This document shows, piece by piece, positions 46,428 to 60,121 of a DNA stretch of 64,000 bases; the first letter of the stretch is position 1, and each line of letters opens with the position of its first letter. Where the stretch lies: assembly GCA_027405735.1 (NCBI GenBank), contig JAPEHQ010000007.1:1079001-1143000 (forward strand). Reading direction: 5' to 3'. The notes beneath the pieces are model-generated. The model was not told the origin of the DNA, did not search any database, and was given only the letters and a program-made list of their open reading frames with translations. The stretch comes from Mucor racemosus (taxonomy: Eukaryota; Mucoromycota; Mucoromycetes; Mucorales; Mucoraceae). Position numbers and translations under genes: made by a program.

Positions 46428-48712
46428 GCACTACGGCCGACCTGTGCTGCACAAGATAATTTCGTTGTACCCAGGTGGGCTGCACAGCTGCACACTATGG
46501 CCTGATGAGCTGTTGTGCCCACTGAATTTAATGGCTAAAAAGATAACAAGATGCACATGGGCGCAACAAAAGAAACTGCACACGAGCATAACAAAAAACC
46601 TGCATGTGAGAGAGTTTATGAATACATACAATCTTATTTATAGAAAGAATAATAATAAAGACTAGTAACATTTATCATGGATAACGTAGGCTTTATTACT
46701 AGAAAAACTAATGGTAAAAGAAAAGACCAAGAGCTTCTAGGTCTTGGTTTAAAGGACTATTTATAAGGATTACATTTCAATATGATTTAGAAATGAAATT
46801 GACTTTAAAGTTGGCTATTTAATATCCTCAAAAACCGACAATGTGTAGAATTATAGATTCCGTCCGTGTGCATGACATTAATCCCAATATGTGGATAATA
46901 GTAGAATTGCCCATAAGCATATCATTATTCCTATTTGTGCACATAATAACAAAATCTGACCATGAGCATAATAAAGAGCTGATCGTATGGGCACAATTTG
47001 GTTTTTACATGAGCATCGTGCCGTTCTCAAAATTCCATTGCATTTTTTACTGGAATAATGGGTTTTTAAATTACATTTGTCTCTATTAATATAGATTATT
47101 ATAGACAATAATACAATTCAATACGTTGTTGATGTAGAATGTAGAGTCAATACATGCAAGAGCCAATATATTCACGATTATTATCATTTGTAAATGTGGT
47201 TATAACTATAATGTTTACAGCAACAATGGTTTTTGTTCGAGAATAATAAACTTAAATAACACTTACTGCTTAAATTTATATGCAAGCGAAATCTAAGATT
47301 ATATATGTTACTTTATCATACATAAAATTTAAACAAATTAATCTTCTTTAAACTTACTATTTTAGTTTACGATTGTCAGCTGTAAAAAAAATTGTTTTCA
47401 AGTATAGCTACGATCAAAATTATGGCTATTAGACAAGACATCAGATTATTCTTTTTTTTTGTTTCTATATCATTTGAAATTTTATCACTTTTCTGGAACA
47501 TTTCGTGGGTTTGTAACTTGTTTTACCTTCTCATTGAGTAGATATAAATATCATTGCCTTCGATTTGATCTGGTAATCAAGAAATACGTCCAACAATACA
47601 GTAGTAAATATTGATATTTAATCTTAAAATGCGGTTAAATGAAAATATCAGTATCTAGTATAGACTGCTACCTATATTAAAAACATTAGTTCTTTATGTT
47701 GGAATGCGTATTCAGATAAAAGAAAAGGATACCAGCTTGATAGTCTGATATGCCTTATCAAATGGTGGATATATCCTTGGAATATGAAAACAAAAAGAGA
47801 GAAACAACACACGTAGAAAAGGATTTTCAAGGCTTTACATTATTTAGTGCAATTAAAACCCTGCTAAATTGCACATTTCATCCAATATAAAAGCAGTATT
47901 ACGGCGCATAAACCATAAACTAAACAAAATAGGCAATATCTATTATCATAAAATATACATTTTCCAACCAGAAAAACCGTCTGTCATTTCATACATTCAT
48001 TAAGAAATTGCAAAAGCGAGCCCCTAGAGCGACGCCGTAATTGAGCATAGCAAGAGTGGACGTCTAAGTCTCTTATACTACGGTACAGTATATCTAAATT
48101 TTAAATAAAAAGGCGTTTTTTTCAACTTTTCTTATATTTAACCACATATGGTCTGAAAATTCAGTTTTTGTAGCGGACATTTTTGGGACTCATTTTATCC
48201 TTACCAACACTCATGATTTTGATCAAAAAACAGAAAAATCAAACTTTGATACCAAAATCAACGTTTAAATATACTACATTGTGAGAGAAAATTGTAGCCA
48301 TAGCTAATACACATGTTATAAAAGCTTAATATTTAATGTTAAGTAATGAAACTTTGTACTTTTGTCACAAAAACGGATTTTTGATTAAAGAATTTTCATG
48401 TAATATTTTGCAATAAAAATGTTTGTTATTTTTTATTGAGCAAATAGAGCGCTAAATTCTGTATATGTGTACATTTTTTGTTTTTATAATTGGTAGTATA
48501 ATTAACTCTCGATTTGCAAAATCAGAAAAAAAAAATTAAAAAATGTCAAAATTGATGATCTGGACAAGAATAATTTTTTAAATTAATATTCCGCTTATAA
48601 GCTTTGTTAAACTTAAAAATAAGAGATTTTATAATACTTGAGAACATTTTCAAGAACTTACGATGCTGTATCCACTTGATTTGAGCTTATTACTGTAAAT
48701 CTTTATACATGC
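46428..48712 (+). repeat. E1 repeat, copy d (uninterrupted)
   Basis: About 2.28 kb without LTR insertions, so it shows the empty sites for LTR B (near 47978) and LTR E (near 47417). It starts CTACGGCCGACCTGTGCTGC. The 5' 600 bp holds many TGGGCGCAACAA/GAGCATAACAA/GTGCATGAC words. It ends GTAAATCTTTATAC, about 75 bp shorter than copy b. The core is more diverged from copies a and b than they are from each other. Confidence 0.82.
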
Positions 48713-49647
48713 TACAAAAACGTAATTATAAAAAAGCTGCGAGAAATACAATTATAACTCTTCTAAGTTTATTCAAGGTATAACGTAAAGCAATGATCCA
48801 TCTACTCGATGGATCATTGTGGTATTTATATTAAATGTCTAATTCAAATTACTAATGTAGTAATTTGATCTTCTTGGTTTTAATGTTGATGGAAAAAGGG
48901 ATAAGCAATTACTAATTCAGGTTATACAATTATCTATAATTGTTGTTTATAATTTTTAAATTATAGTTAAGTTTCTATATATCATCATCTTGGTTCTCAC
49001 ACCAAATTCATGTTATTAATTACTAATTCAATTTGATGTGTGAAAGACTGTCAGTAGTTCACATCAATCCTGAACATCCACTTTTGGCATTTTGTCTTGG
49101 AGAGAACGCAGAACATTCGAAGTATAAAATATACGAAATTTTGTCTGTAACAAAGAAAAAGATTAGCCGCTTCTAGTGTTGATCAATAGAATTGTAAAAG
49201 ATTTAGTCGCCCGAGTTGCTGCGTAAATAGATAATTGAAAACTCGTACGTGTTCAAACTATTTTGTATCGATTGTTTCACGTATTCTTTGAAAACTTCTA
49301 TAAAATCAAATAATGCTTCAAAATTGAATTTTGAAGTTGTACTTAATGCACAGTAGATGTAAGAAGAACATGTCTTGATTTAACTAACCAAAAGTTGTTT
49401 TGAAAGGAGTTTAGCACACGTTTCGAAATGAACCCTCTCTTCCTCTGCTTAAAAAAATTAAAGCAACTAAAAAAATGCTTGTAATTAATGAATATTGATC
49501 CAAATGGGCTGTCAGTTTCAAAGTGTATACTACAACAGATGTAGTAGTATCCAGTGCTACAATTTTTTCATTTGATTGTTTTACTGGTTACGCCGTAAGA
49601 ATGAAACGTACACTTTTTTCTAGTGGGATTTATTTAGCGTTCGCAAA
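48713..49647. other. Gene-free spacer
   Basis: AT-rich sequence upstream of a dead transposase gene. A short inverted repeat near 48795-48820 (TGATCCATC / GATGGATCA) flanks TACTC. No gene seen. Confidence 0.4.
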
Positions 49648-50644
49648 ATGACCGAGGCCAAGCCTGGAAGAAAAAAATTTGAAGATGGCGATGACATTTT
49701 TTACAAGAAAAGAAGGAAGCGGTAGACCTAAAGGCAGGCCAGCCAGTTTAAACGAAGAGCATCAGAAGCATCTTGTGGAATTGATCGACGAAAATCCTTC
49801 TCTGGTTCTGGATCAAATGATGGAAAGTCTTTCCAATTTGAAGGCCTTAAAGTTTCAAAAATTGCGCTTTATAATTTCGTAAAGGAAAAGTGTAAAATCA
49901 GGGTTACGCGTGCATATTTTCACTCAATAGAAAGAAATAGTCCGGAGAAGATTCAAGAGAGAAAAGAATGGGTTCAGTGCAGGTAGAAGCAAACAGATAT
50001 GGATTACTTGAGTAACTGCATCTTCATACTGTAGATGAATCTGGCTTCAATATAAATATGAATAATCGCTTCATAGCTTGGACCAAAAAAGGTGAGCAAG
50101 CCATTGTAACTGTCCCGAAAACGAAAGCAGGAAATATCACCATCCTTGATGCCATCTCTTCATATGGTGTCATAAATATAAGTGTAAGACGCCTAAAAAG
50201 AGCCGGCAAAATAAGGGTAAAGGTGGTACTAACACCAATCATTACTTTAACTTTGTGGCTGCAACCTTGGATATATTTGACAGGCATGAGCAATTTAAAG
50301 GGCATTATATCGTTACGGATAATGCTTCCATTCATACTCATATTGATATTCAGAAATTCATCGAGCAAAGAGGCTATCGTTGCATTTATCTTCCTCCATA
50401 TTCTCTCGAGCTTAATCCTATTGAGCAATTTTGGTCAGTTTGCAAGAATAAACTAAAAAGAGAAAAGCTTTTGAAGGAAGACACATTGATAACGAGAATT
50501 GTGAAGCATGCAATACTATCTATATTAGTGATTTACAAAGTTTCTGCTGATATTTCCAGTCAAAATTTCAAGATTGTTTGGATGAAAAACCATTGCAGTT
50601 CCTCTGTACGAAATAAAGTGCAGAGGTTTGCGAAACTTTTTTAA
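49648..50644 (+). pseudogene. IS630/Tc1-type (DDE_3) transposase pseudogene
   Basis: Starts MTEAKPGRKK, then shifts frame near 49720 into GRPKGRPASLNEEHQKHLVE (HTH region). After stops near 49880 and 49987 it reads DESGFNINMNNRFIAWTKKG (first D). A frameshift near 50212 leads to FDRHEQFKGHYIVTDNASIH (second D) and YLPPYSLELNPIEQFWS (the E). At least two frameshifts and several stops, so inactive. Family D...D...E with NPIE is typical of IS630-Tc1-mariner elements, which insert at TA. No convincing terminal repeats seen. Confidence 0.85.
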
Positions 50645-50853
50645 TAAAATGTCCAAAAAGATGTAAAATTTGCTATTCTGTAATTTGAAATCTAAAGCAT
50701 AATAGGAGGTAATGATCTTGAGGCCATTGGCCTACATCATGCGGAGATAGCCCATGTGAGTGACGTAGAGTGAATGGATTCTAGTCGAAAACAAGCCCTG
50801 CCTAAATCATTAAAGAGTTCTTTTACTTTGTACCAAATACACAATCGTTCAAT

Positions 50854-51574
50854 ATGGGAGCAACTCAATCTAAATCATCTGAACCTGTTATTTTTTATAA
50901 CCAAAGCAGCCCTCTTCAGGTTAGATCCAAAAGAAAATTCATAAACACACTTGATTGATTGTTAATTTTGCTTTAAAGTTTTCTCAAGGAATTGAACAAA
51001 ATGTCACTGAGAATAAGAAGGTACAACAATTGACGTTTGATGGAAACAAGCATAAAAATACTAATTTTTTTGTTTACATAGCAGCCTGCTGTTAGTGCCG
51101 AATCAAATGAGAAAGTTGAGCAGCTTGTTCGTGAACGTGTTGCTGAAGAATTGAAGCGTGCTAGATCTCAACAAGAGCAAGTTAATAAACGTGCTTATGG
51201 TGATTTAGCGAAACAAAACATTGACAATGACCATAATTCAGTTGCCATGGCAGAGGATATTGACAACATGATTCAAAAGTTGCAAAGGTACATATTGTTG
51301 GACAATCGCTTTAAATCCAATCATTTCTAATTTAACTGTTTGAAAATATTAGATCTACTCCCACTGAAATCCCTACAGTCATTGCTGAACGCCAAGAAGC
51401 ACTCATTGTTTGCTACAAGTAAGTGGTAGTAATTATACAGGTTAGGAGAGAAATTAATAATTCGATATTAGGAAAAATCAAGATAGACCTCTTGATTGTT
51501 GGGAGGAGGTTGAACAATTCAAATATGCTGTTGCTGAAGAACAGAAGAAGTTTATCGCTACTCATCAACGATAA
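50854..51574 (+). CDS. MIC19: MICOS complex subunit Mic19
   Basis: Five short exons, 160 codons: 50854-50919, 50979-51020, 51082-51287, 51353-51418, 51472-51574. All junctions are GT-AG and phases close. The N-terminus MGATQSKSSE is an N-myristoylation signal, as in Mic19/CHCHD3. A charged coiled-coil segment follows (EQLVRERVAEELKRARSQQE). The end has the CHCH-like signature CYKKNQDRPLDCWEEVEQFK with paired Cys (x10 spacing) and the conserved PLDCW.EV..FK. Mic19 lies on the intermembrane-space side of the inner membrane, binds Mic60 and Sam50, and helps keep crista junctions. Easy to miss because no exon exceeds 70 codons. Converges with the LeuRS gene. Confidence 0.9.
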
Positions 51575-51905
51575 ATGCGAGTAAACAACGACAAAATCTG
51601 TATAATATTATGCCCCCTTTTCAACAACAACAAAATCATCATCAATTATTTATTTGAAGGATTTTTACAATAGAATCTATTTACAAAAATAAAATCAAAA
51701 AAATACAAAACAACACAAGCATGAACTGTTTTTATTGACAAAATTGAGGGAAGTTTATTTTTCTATTTTGGTAATTTAATTGACTTCTAGGAAGTAAATG
51801 AATGAATTGAATTGAATTGTACAAAGAAAAAGAAAAAATGTACAGAAATATAATTATAATTGTGAAAGAAATAAAAGATCGATTATATAAAGAAAATGAA
51901 TACAT

Positions 51906-54900
51906 CTATTGAGATTCATTCTTAAAACTAAGAGAAGGTACACCAGGAACAGCAGATTCAGCAGCCTTTAAATCTTCTTCGGCCCATTGATCATGACCCA
52001 AAATATAAATGTTGTCAAAACCAAGAGCACGCTTGAACTCATCCTTGGCCTTTTCAAGAGTTTCGACTTCGTTGAAGCTCAAAGTACGGTTGAATCCAAC
52101 AGGTCCATCCTTTAAGATTGTCTTTTTTTGTTCTTGAACAAAAGGCATAGCCTTCTTGTTCTTGAGGACACCTTGAGCACCGAGTTCTTGACGAATCTTG
52201 ACATCATCAAACTTACCATCAGCAAAATTAGCCTTCATAGAAGCCAAACAAGCTTCTTGCCATTCAGGGAATTTAGTAGCAACGTAAATCTTGATAGACT
52301 TGGGATCCTTTGCATTGTATTCGACAGTGGCCTTTCCCTTCTTCTTCTTCATGGCATTAATCTCGGCATCACGAATAGACTTGATGGTCTTACGGATATA
52401 ACGAGTGGCGGCATCAAGAGATTCATCAACAGGAGCAGAAACCTTGGGGAAACGAGCATCAACGATCAAACCTTGCTTCTTGAGAACAGTACCCCAAACA
52501 TATTCAGACCAATGAGGAGTAATAGGAGACAAGAATAAAGCTTGGAGTTCAATATAACGCATAACAAGATCCTTGTGCATTACGGAATCAGTACAAGCAA
52601 GTTGGTAGGCATCCTTAGCAGCTTGGAATTCGTAAGCACCATTCTTGAGTACTTCACGATAATAAGTAGCGTCATAAGCGGCTTGAGTTATTTCGAGCAA
52701 CTTGTTCATTTCATTATCAAAGATCTTGTCAAAGAAGTTGAATTCACCGGTACGGAGAGTATCGGCCTTGCTAGTTTGCTCTTCGATCCAATCTAAAAGA
52801 GTGTGAAGACGCAAAATAGCAGCATTAGCAGTGGAATCCTCAAAGTTGGCATCTTCAACGGTATCACCAGCATCAGCAAGAGCAAAACGAGTAGCATCAG
52901 CACCATACTTGATAATAGCATCATTCATGGTCATGAAGTTACCGGTAGACTTGGACATCTTCTTGGAATCAAGCATCAAATGACCGTTAGAACGGATACC
53001 GCGGGGCCACATACTTTCAGGGAAGATGGCAGTGTGGTTATACATGAAAAAGGTCAAATGGTTAGGAATAAGATCCTTACCAGAAACACGAAGATCCAAG
53101 GGGTAGAAGTATTCATATTCACGTCTCAAACGATCAAGAGATGCTTGAGGGATGGTGCTTTCAGAAGAGTATTCACCAATCTTGAAAATGTAATCCCAAT
53201 CAGCATCGGTCAATTGCTCAGACTTGATACCAGCGGGACCAACCTTACTACCATTCAAAGAACCACCATGCAAAAGGTTAGCAATAGTGTAGTAAGCCAT
53301 ATAAATGGTAGAATCAGAGAGAGATTCAACCAAGAATTGCTCATCCCAAGGTAACTTGGTACCCAAACCGAAGCTACGAGCACAAGCCCACTTGTTCAAC
53401 CAATCCAAAACAGCTTCAAATTGATTTCTAGTTTCAGAAGTGAAAGTGTTCATTTGAGCCAAACACTTCTTGGTTTGGGCCAACCATTCCTCCTCTCCGT
53501 AATCGATATACCATTGATCCATAAGAGCAACAACACACTCATCACCTGAACGAGAGACAACAAGACTCTCGGGTTCATTGTAAACAAAGGCCTCACCAGA
53601 ATTGATCAAAGCAGCTCTGACCTTGGGCTTGGCTTCTTGAACCTTGACACCGTCATACTCACCGATGCACATGACACCATTATAGAAACCTTCCTTGTAG
53701 GCAATTTCCTTGGCTTCAGCAAGTTGATTCTTATCCTTTTGAGAGTTAATCTTTTTAATTTCACAGAGCTTAGGAGCAATAAGGTTACCATAGTTGGGAG
53801 TATTAATGACAGGAATAGGCTCAACAAAGTTGACCCATTCAGGATCAATGAGATAATATTCAGGCTTCTTTTTGAGATCAGACAAAGTAGCGAAATCATC
53901 AGGAGAGTCAGAAGGAACAGATGTAACAACACCAGTACCCTTAGTGGCCAAAACAGTTTCCATAGGAAGAACGTAGACGGCAGGATACTTACTTAAAGGA
54001 GCATGAATCTTGGTACCAACAACAGAAGCACCCTTGATATCAGCAAGCTTTTCAATTGTGGTACGGCCATTAGCAAAGATCTTTTGTTGAGACATGTTGC
54101 GGGCGGCACGTTCAGTACAGAGGTAAGCATCAGTGTCATTGATGTTATAAATACCATATTGAAGCTCAGGGCCGACGAAACAATTGGTTTGACCATACAT
54201 GGTTTCAGGTCTAAGAGTGGCAGCAACCAAATAAACATTCTTACCCTTAAGGGCATCGGCATTGGCAGCAAGAGCTTCTTGAGCAGGCTTGGACCATTCA
54301 AGAACCTTCATTTTAATACCAGTATAATCTTGAGGACCGACAGCCTCACCAGAAGAACGATCGTGATCCATACAGGGTTGATTATCGAGAATTGAGTAAA
54401 TGGTGTAACGCTCACCAAATTTGATCTTTTGCATTTGCTTTAACTTTCTCATTTGCCAGCGAATGAATGAATCGTAATAAGGATTAGCATCGGTGGTAAT
54501 GAAAGAACGACGCCAATCGACCTTGGCACCAAAAGCATCCATATCGGACATGGTTTGAGGAGGGAAATATTCAGTCCAATAATAAGGTTCAGCAAACTTG
54601 TGAATTTCGGTGAGGGGAACACCAAGAGAGAGCATGATCTGGAATTGGTAAGTAACATTACCAGTCTTTGCGGCAATCTTACTCTTGACATTCTTGACTT
54701 CGGCCTTCTTTTCGAGAGCTTCGGCTAAAGCCAATTCCTCATACTTTTCAAAGTTCTTTCCAAACATTTCAATTTCACGAGCAATTTTATCAGCACTGGC
54801 CTAAAATTTATTACAATTAATATTCTACATTTTTCAGGCATTATAAGAAGCTTTAATTTACCTTGATGGGCATACCGGTACAATGGAAACCTTGAGGTAA

Positions 54901-55236
54901 AAGGGCTCTCTTACCCAACATACGTTCATAACCAATACCGAATTCAACCTTTGAGAAAGTGAAGGCATGTCCCAAATGAAGACGACCATTCATGTAGGGG
55001 TAAGCCATACAAGACATGTATTTGGGGTAAACTTCATGAAGATCTTCAGAATTGGGATGTTCTTCAATAGAGGGAGCATCAATCTCAAACGCTTTTTCGC
55101 TATCCCAGAGGGTACGCGCCTTTTCTTCAAGGGCACGGAGGGCATCACGCTTAGCGGTCTAATTAAAACTGAATAAATTATGCATGTAATTTATGTTTGT
55201 TTCTATTCAATGTACCTTTGGTGCTTCAGCTGCCAT
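51906..55236 (-). CDS. CDC60: Cytosolic leucyl-tRNA synthetase
   Basis: Three exons, 55236-55216, 55158-54862 and 54800-51906, 1070 codons; the first exon is only seven codons (MAAEAPK). Class I signatures are present: HIGH-type MNGRLHLGHAF in exon 2 and KMSKS in DSKKMSKSTGNF. The CP1 editing domain shows VAATLRPETMYGQTN and GVVTSVPSDSPDD, the Thr-rich and Asp residues that clear mischarged tRNA. The C-terminal extension (KKKKGKATVEY...) is of the eukaryote/archaeal cytosolic type, and length matches yeast Cdc60 (1090). It charges tRNA-Leu in the cytosol; in yeast and mammals it also reports leucine to TORC1. Strong codon bias (AAG, GTC, ACC) suggests high expression. Confidence 0.96.
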
Positions 55237-57404
55237 TTTCGTATAAAAATTGGTTGATATAAGGGAAAAAAAAAGGGAAGCTTAGCCAACCTAATAAAAA
55301 AAAATCATATTCAAACATTTGGCGGTTATCTAAACATGTCAAAGTACCCGGTGCCAATGGTGGCTTGTTGTTCTATTTATTGTAATGTTATTGGGTAAAC
55401 TCTTGACTCATCTTTATACAGGTTTTGCGGCAAGAAGGCCCTGAATGTCTCACTTTGCTTAAGCATTTTCAATTATGGAAATGTTTAATATCCTTTCCAA
55501 ATTCTTTGACATTTTCAAGTAGTAAAAGCGCTTAGCTTTCCTACAAAACACATCGGGGAGCACAAATTTCAATTTGATGGAATTGATGCTCTGAGGCAGA
55601 ATTATCAATTATATGTCGCCAAACATGTTTATAGTTTTGATCCAAATCAACTGCTTTAATTGCGTGCTTTCAGTGAATCATAAAAGTACGATTCATTAAA
55701 AACTCACAACATTCAAATGTTTCGTTAAATGAAAACCATCCTTTATATTCTTGATATAAATGATCAATTAGTGTAAATGCCATCTCCATATAATGATTAC
55801 TGCGGAGCAACCGATTGCAGCTGTCAACAAAGCATATCTAGCAATAAATGTGCAGTAAAAAGACAGAGCAATGCAAAATTCAGTGCTATCGGAGTTTCAA
55901 TTGTAAAAATGATAACCCTGCCAGATCTGAGGTCCAGTTTGCCATTTTTTTTTAAATTGAACCTTTAAAGGATTTTAACAGCCTTATTTTAATATTTAAT
56001 TTCTAATATAGCTCTAATAGAACATATGTAATCTTAGGTGCTCTACATTATGGTATTTTATTTTTGCGTATTTTTCACTTAAAAAATTAAAATAACTTGA
56101 TAAAAGCTTGATTTTCAATTTTCACTAAAATATCACAAAAATTGGCTTACAGAGTCAAAATAAACATTACCATCGTAAAGCTAGCTTTATTTGGGTCATA
56201 TAAGTATTATAAATACCTTAGTAAAATGTCTCTTTTTAGGGCGAAAAATTGAAATTTGTGTAAAATAAGATTTCGGACGAGGTATAGTAAGGCAAAAATT
56301 GGGTTGAATAATTAGGCAAAAAAAAAATGCAAAAATGCGTTAGATAGGATCTACTAAACGATAGTATTCGTTTGATATGCTTTTTAGCGTTAAATATAGC
56401 CGTAATCGGCGAAAATTTAGCATTTACAGTACAGATTTTGGCCAATTTCGCTAAATTGTTGGCATTCGTAATGAATTAAATATCATTTTGGTTAGTTTCA
56501 GATGCATTCAATGGTTTGATTTGACATTTTGCATTCAATAACTGCAAAAAAAAAAAAAGGTGGTATAACGGCTGAATTGTTGTATTCGAGGTCAATAACC
56601 ATATTGATTGGATCAAGCTCAAGCTTGAAAAACTCAAAAGTGTATATTCTAGGTTGTTCAATTGATTGTTCAGGGCTCAAAGCTTGTTATATCAGTTTGT
56701 TTGGATTATATTCACCTTCTTCTGAAGTCTATGGTAATGAGAAACATGCTAAAACAGCGTGTTTTGAGCCATAACCGCTCAAACATGCTTTGGACAATTA
56801 GTGTTTCATTTGACGCAAACCACAGATTTTAATATGGATTGACCACAAAACTATATTGAATTTTGCTTGCCAAGAAATATCACATCAATACAACAGGTAA
56901 GAGGCAGTTTATTGATGGTTTCCCTTGCATAGTGACCATTATTATTCCAATAAAAAGCGCAGTAAAACTAGCTAGCTATAAACAAGAATAGTCAACAACG
57001 TGACAAAATCCAGGGTAACCTCATGTTCGAGAAACTTTGGTATATATAATCAAATGATGCTATACTATATAAACATACAGGTATATACTACACAATGAAT
57101 TGAAAAGGCTGGTGTGGATTTGCCAATTTTCCTGATTACTCCTTACCTCATCAAATATATCATGTAATACAGTCAGAAATCCTTCCCAAAAAAGCTTGCA
57201 TGCAGGAAAAAGAGATAGGGCTCAGCAGTTTGTTTATATTTATTGTATATAGGCCTCAAGGACATTAGATGGAGCCTATTACAGACATACTCGAACTCCT
57301 ATAATGTTCTCTCCCTTGATTTTTGCTGAATCCCTTTTTTTTTATATTTATAAACATACTTTATACATTTTCTCTACTTTTTTTCTTCCAGTAAAAAAAA
57401 TTAG
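55237..57404. other. Intergenic between LeuRS and Kelch protein genes
   Basis: Divergent upstream region of ~2.2 kb. CCAAT at 55351 lies ~110 bp upstream of the LeuRS start. The stretch 56040-56460 carries a diverged family G repeat (minus strand, near 56270-56310: TATACCTCGTCCGAAATC). Open frames of 60-81 codons at 55777 and 56529 lack domains. CT-rich sequence and TTATACATTTTCTC precede the Kelch gene. Confidence 0.4.
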
Positions 57405-59831
57405 ATGAACATTTTCTATTTTCTTTTTACTATATCTTTAGTGATATCAGTAAATGGGGTAGCTACACCTGGTGCTGTACCAGTACCTGGAAAACCAGTT
57501 TACATTCCTCAATCAAATGCAATTTATGTATTTTCCTTCTCAAAAAATACTCAAGCCGATAATAAACTTTCTATCATTGATTTAAAGCAGAGCTTTAATA
57601 CCTTAAAACCACCAGTGTAAGAAACATAAAATATAATTATATTAAGAATAAGCCTTTTTCATCATTGTCTTTCCTATAAAAATACATTATATATATACAG
57701 TGCAGATATATCTTCACAAATTACAAATAATCAATGTCCAGTGATGCATTTTGCAACAGCATTACCTGATGCAGACGGTGTTAGTGTAAATGTATTTGGA
57801 GCTGGAAGCAATGTGAATGGAGTATATGAATCTACAATGACAATATGTCAATACAATACGCAATCAAATACTTGGAAACAGATTATCAGCCCAATAAATG
57901 CCCCTTTAGCTAGACGAAACGCAGCTTTTGAATTTACTCATACAAATCTAACGTTTATATTTGGTAAATATTATGTAATAAGTGAGTACTTGCATGGATT
58001 AACAAATGTATTTTTTTTATTATAAAAGGAGGAAGCTCTGAAGCAATTACAGGTCTAAGTGCAAGTTCATCTTATTATCCAAATTATTGGCATCAAGATG
58101 TACCGATTTATGATAGTAAAGGTGAGCAATGGCTCAACACTGGATTAACTTATAGTAGTGGACCTACTAGAGCCAATGCAACAATCACCCAAATTAGGTT
58201 ACTATTTATTTAAACAAATCAAGCTTTATTTACTAAATATTCTTATTTACACTAGTGACACAAATGGCCAGTTAGTTGTTTTAGGCGGTGCAGTCATAAA
58301 TAATAGCTCTGCAATTGATATGGTTACAAATCAACCATTAGCTAATATGACTGATATTGTTGTATTAGACCCTCGTTCATGTAAGTCTAATCTGATATCT
58401 TTTTTTCAACATTCCTAACATGTACAAAAGCAAGATGGTCCAATATTGGAGCTGTAGGGAATGCTATTCCAACTGCAAGAAAACATCATACAACTACATT
58501 ACATCCAGATGGGCACACATTAATTGTTATTGGTGGAGAATACTTTAATGATTCTGGTGCTTATTTATTAAATGATGTTTGGACTCTAGATACAAGAGAT
58601 ATGAATAGTTATACATGGAGTCAACCTCCTGTTCAGGGAGTTGGATTGTATCGCTCCAATCATACTTCAATTCTTATAGGTGACCAAATATGGGTCATTG
58701 CTGGTACAAATGCATCTGCAAAAGCAGTTGACATTCAGCTTCTCAATGTAACAGATTGGACTTGGTCATATCAATCTGTATCAAATTATGCCCCTCCAAA
58801 TGAAGATAAATATCAAAGCATTGGTGGTGTCAAGGGACTCATTGGAATTGTGGTTGGTGTAGTTGGCGCTTCATTACTTGCTTTCTTATGCGTTGCTATA
58901 TGGTGGTGTCGCAGAAAACGAGTTAAACCATTTTCCAAAGAAGGAAAAGGATCTAATAACTCATCTTTACCAATTCCGTATGCTGATGATCAAGCTACTG
59001 GATTATATGGCGATAATAATAGCCAACAAATGCAGTACAATAACAACAGTAATCATCGTCCATCTCAAGATATTTCAACAGCTTTAGCAAATTCAAAAAT
59101 AACATCTCATCCATCGTTATCAACTACAACGTCAAATAATAATATTGCAACTGATTGGAATAATCAACAACAGACATTAACAAATCATCCCCCTAATATC
59201 AACACTGGAAATAGCTATTATAATGGACCACAGTACAACAGCAATAATGCAATACCATTAACTTCTACCATAATATCCCCTATTGATAGAAACCAGCCTC
59301 AATATTACGATAGCAATTATTTTACTGACAGCAACAACAATGTTTACAATGATCACAATTATGGTCCCGGATACGTTTCTGCTGCATCAAATGCAGCTGT
59401 ACATCAAAGTGTAGACAATGGCCAACATCGGCAATCTTTTAGCTATTGGGATGCACCACCACCTCCTCAATTCTCCACGTAATACCACGCTATATTTCTA
59501 TTATTTTTTTTATACTAATATTATTCTAAATAATTGTGATACTAATAATAGTTCGCATCATACGTTAGACAACAATCATAATTTCATGCTGACGCCTATG
59601 GGAAGAGCAGATGAATCTGGTAGATCTATTTCTCCACCTTCAAGGCAACAATGGCAAAAACCAAATGAAGTTGACAATATTATTTTAACATCCCCTGATG
59701 CACCTGCAACCGTATATACCTCTTCGACTGCAGATGATGATCACACAGCAACTCTAGGAAACTTTTCTGGATCAGATGATCCCCTAGTTCAGAATAAGAA
59801 TCACAAAAATCGAAATGATCATAACATTTAA
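57405..59831 (+). CDS. Kelch-type single-pass membrane protein
   Basis: Six exons, 698 codons: 57405-57616, 57701-57963, 58029-58197, 58256-58380, 58431-59478, 59552-59831; phases close. The N-terminal MNIFYFLFTISLVISVNGVA is a signal peptide. The outer part (~25-440) is a Kelch beta-propeller, with blades such as QLVVLGGAV, HTLIVIGGEYFNDSG, ARRNAAFEF, TARKHHTTTLHPDG and SNHTSILIGDQIWVIAGT, and many N-glycosylation sites (NSS, NGT-like). One membrane helix (GLIGIVVGVVGASLLAFLCVAIWWC) is followed by a basic stop-transfer RRKRVK. A long Asn/Gln/Ser-rich cytosolic tail ends with Pro-rich SPPSRQQWQKPNE. Families of such proteins are abundant in Mucoromycota. Partners are unknown; a cell-surface or polarity role is a guess. 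Confidence 0.85.
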
Positions 59832-60121
59832 AATCATATTCATATTCATATTTAAATATTAAAAAAAAAATACTTGATATTTATACATATACCACATTAA
59901 ACATAGTGAAATTTTAGTGAAATAATAAAATGCTTATCCTTGATTTTTAATTGTAAGCTGACAGGTGCACAACATTTGGCGCTGATTAAATGCATTTCTG
60001 ATATCTCAACTTAGCTCAGGGACTCACGTATGACAAATTAGTGTTATCCATGTAAATCTGAGGTTAGTGATCAAATATAGAATACAAGACACGATAACCA
60101 AGAGAATTATTCTAAAGTATA
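59832..60121. other. 3' flank of Kelch gene
   Basis: Contains ATTAAA/AATAAAA signals (59857, 59923) for the Kelch transcript and ends at the TA target of the MITE that follows. Confidence 0.5.

Noticed and set aside
52128..54395. Several 80-180 codon plus-strand frames opposite LeuRS
   Set aside because: Shadows of a long biased coding exon; no recognisable protein features.
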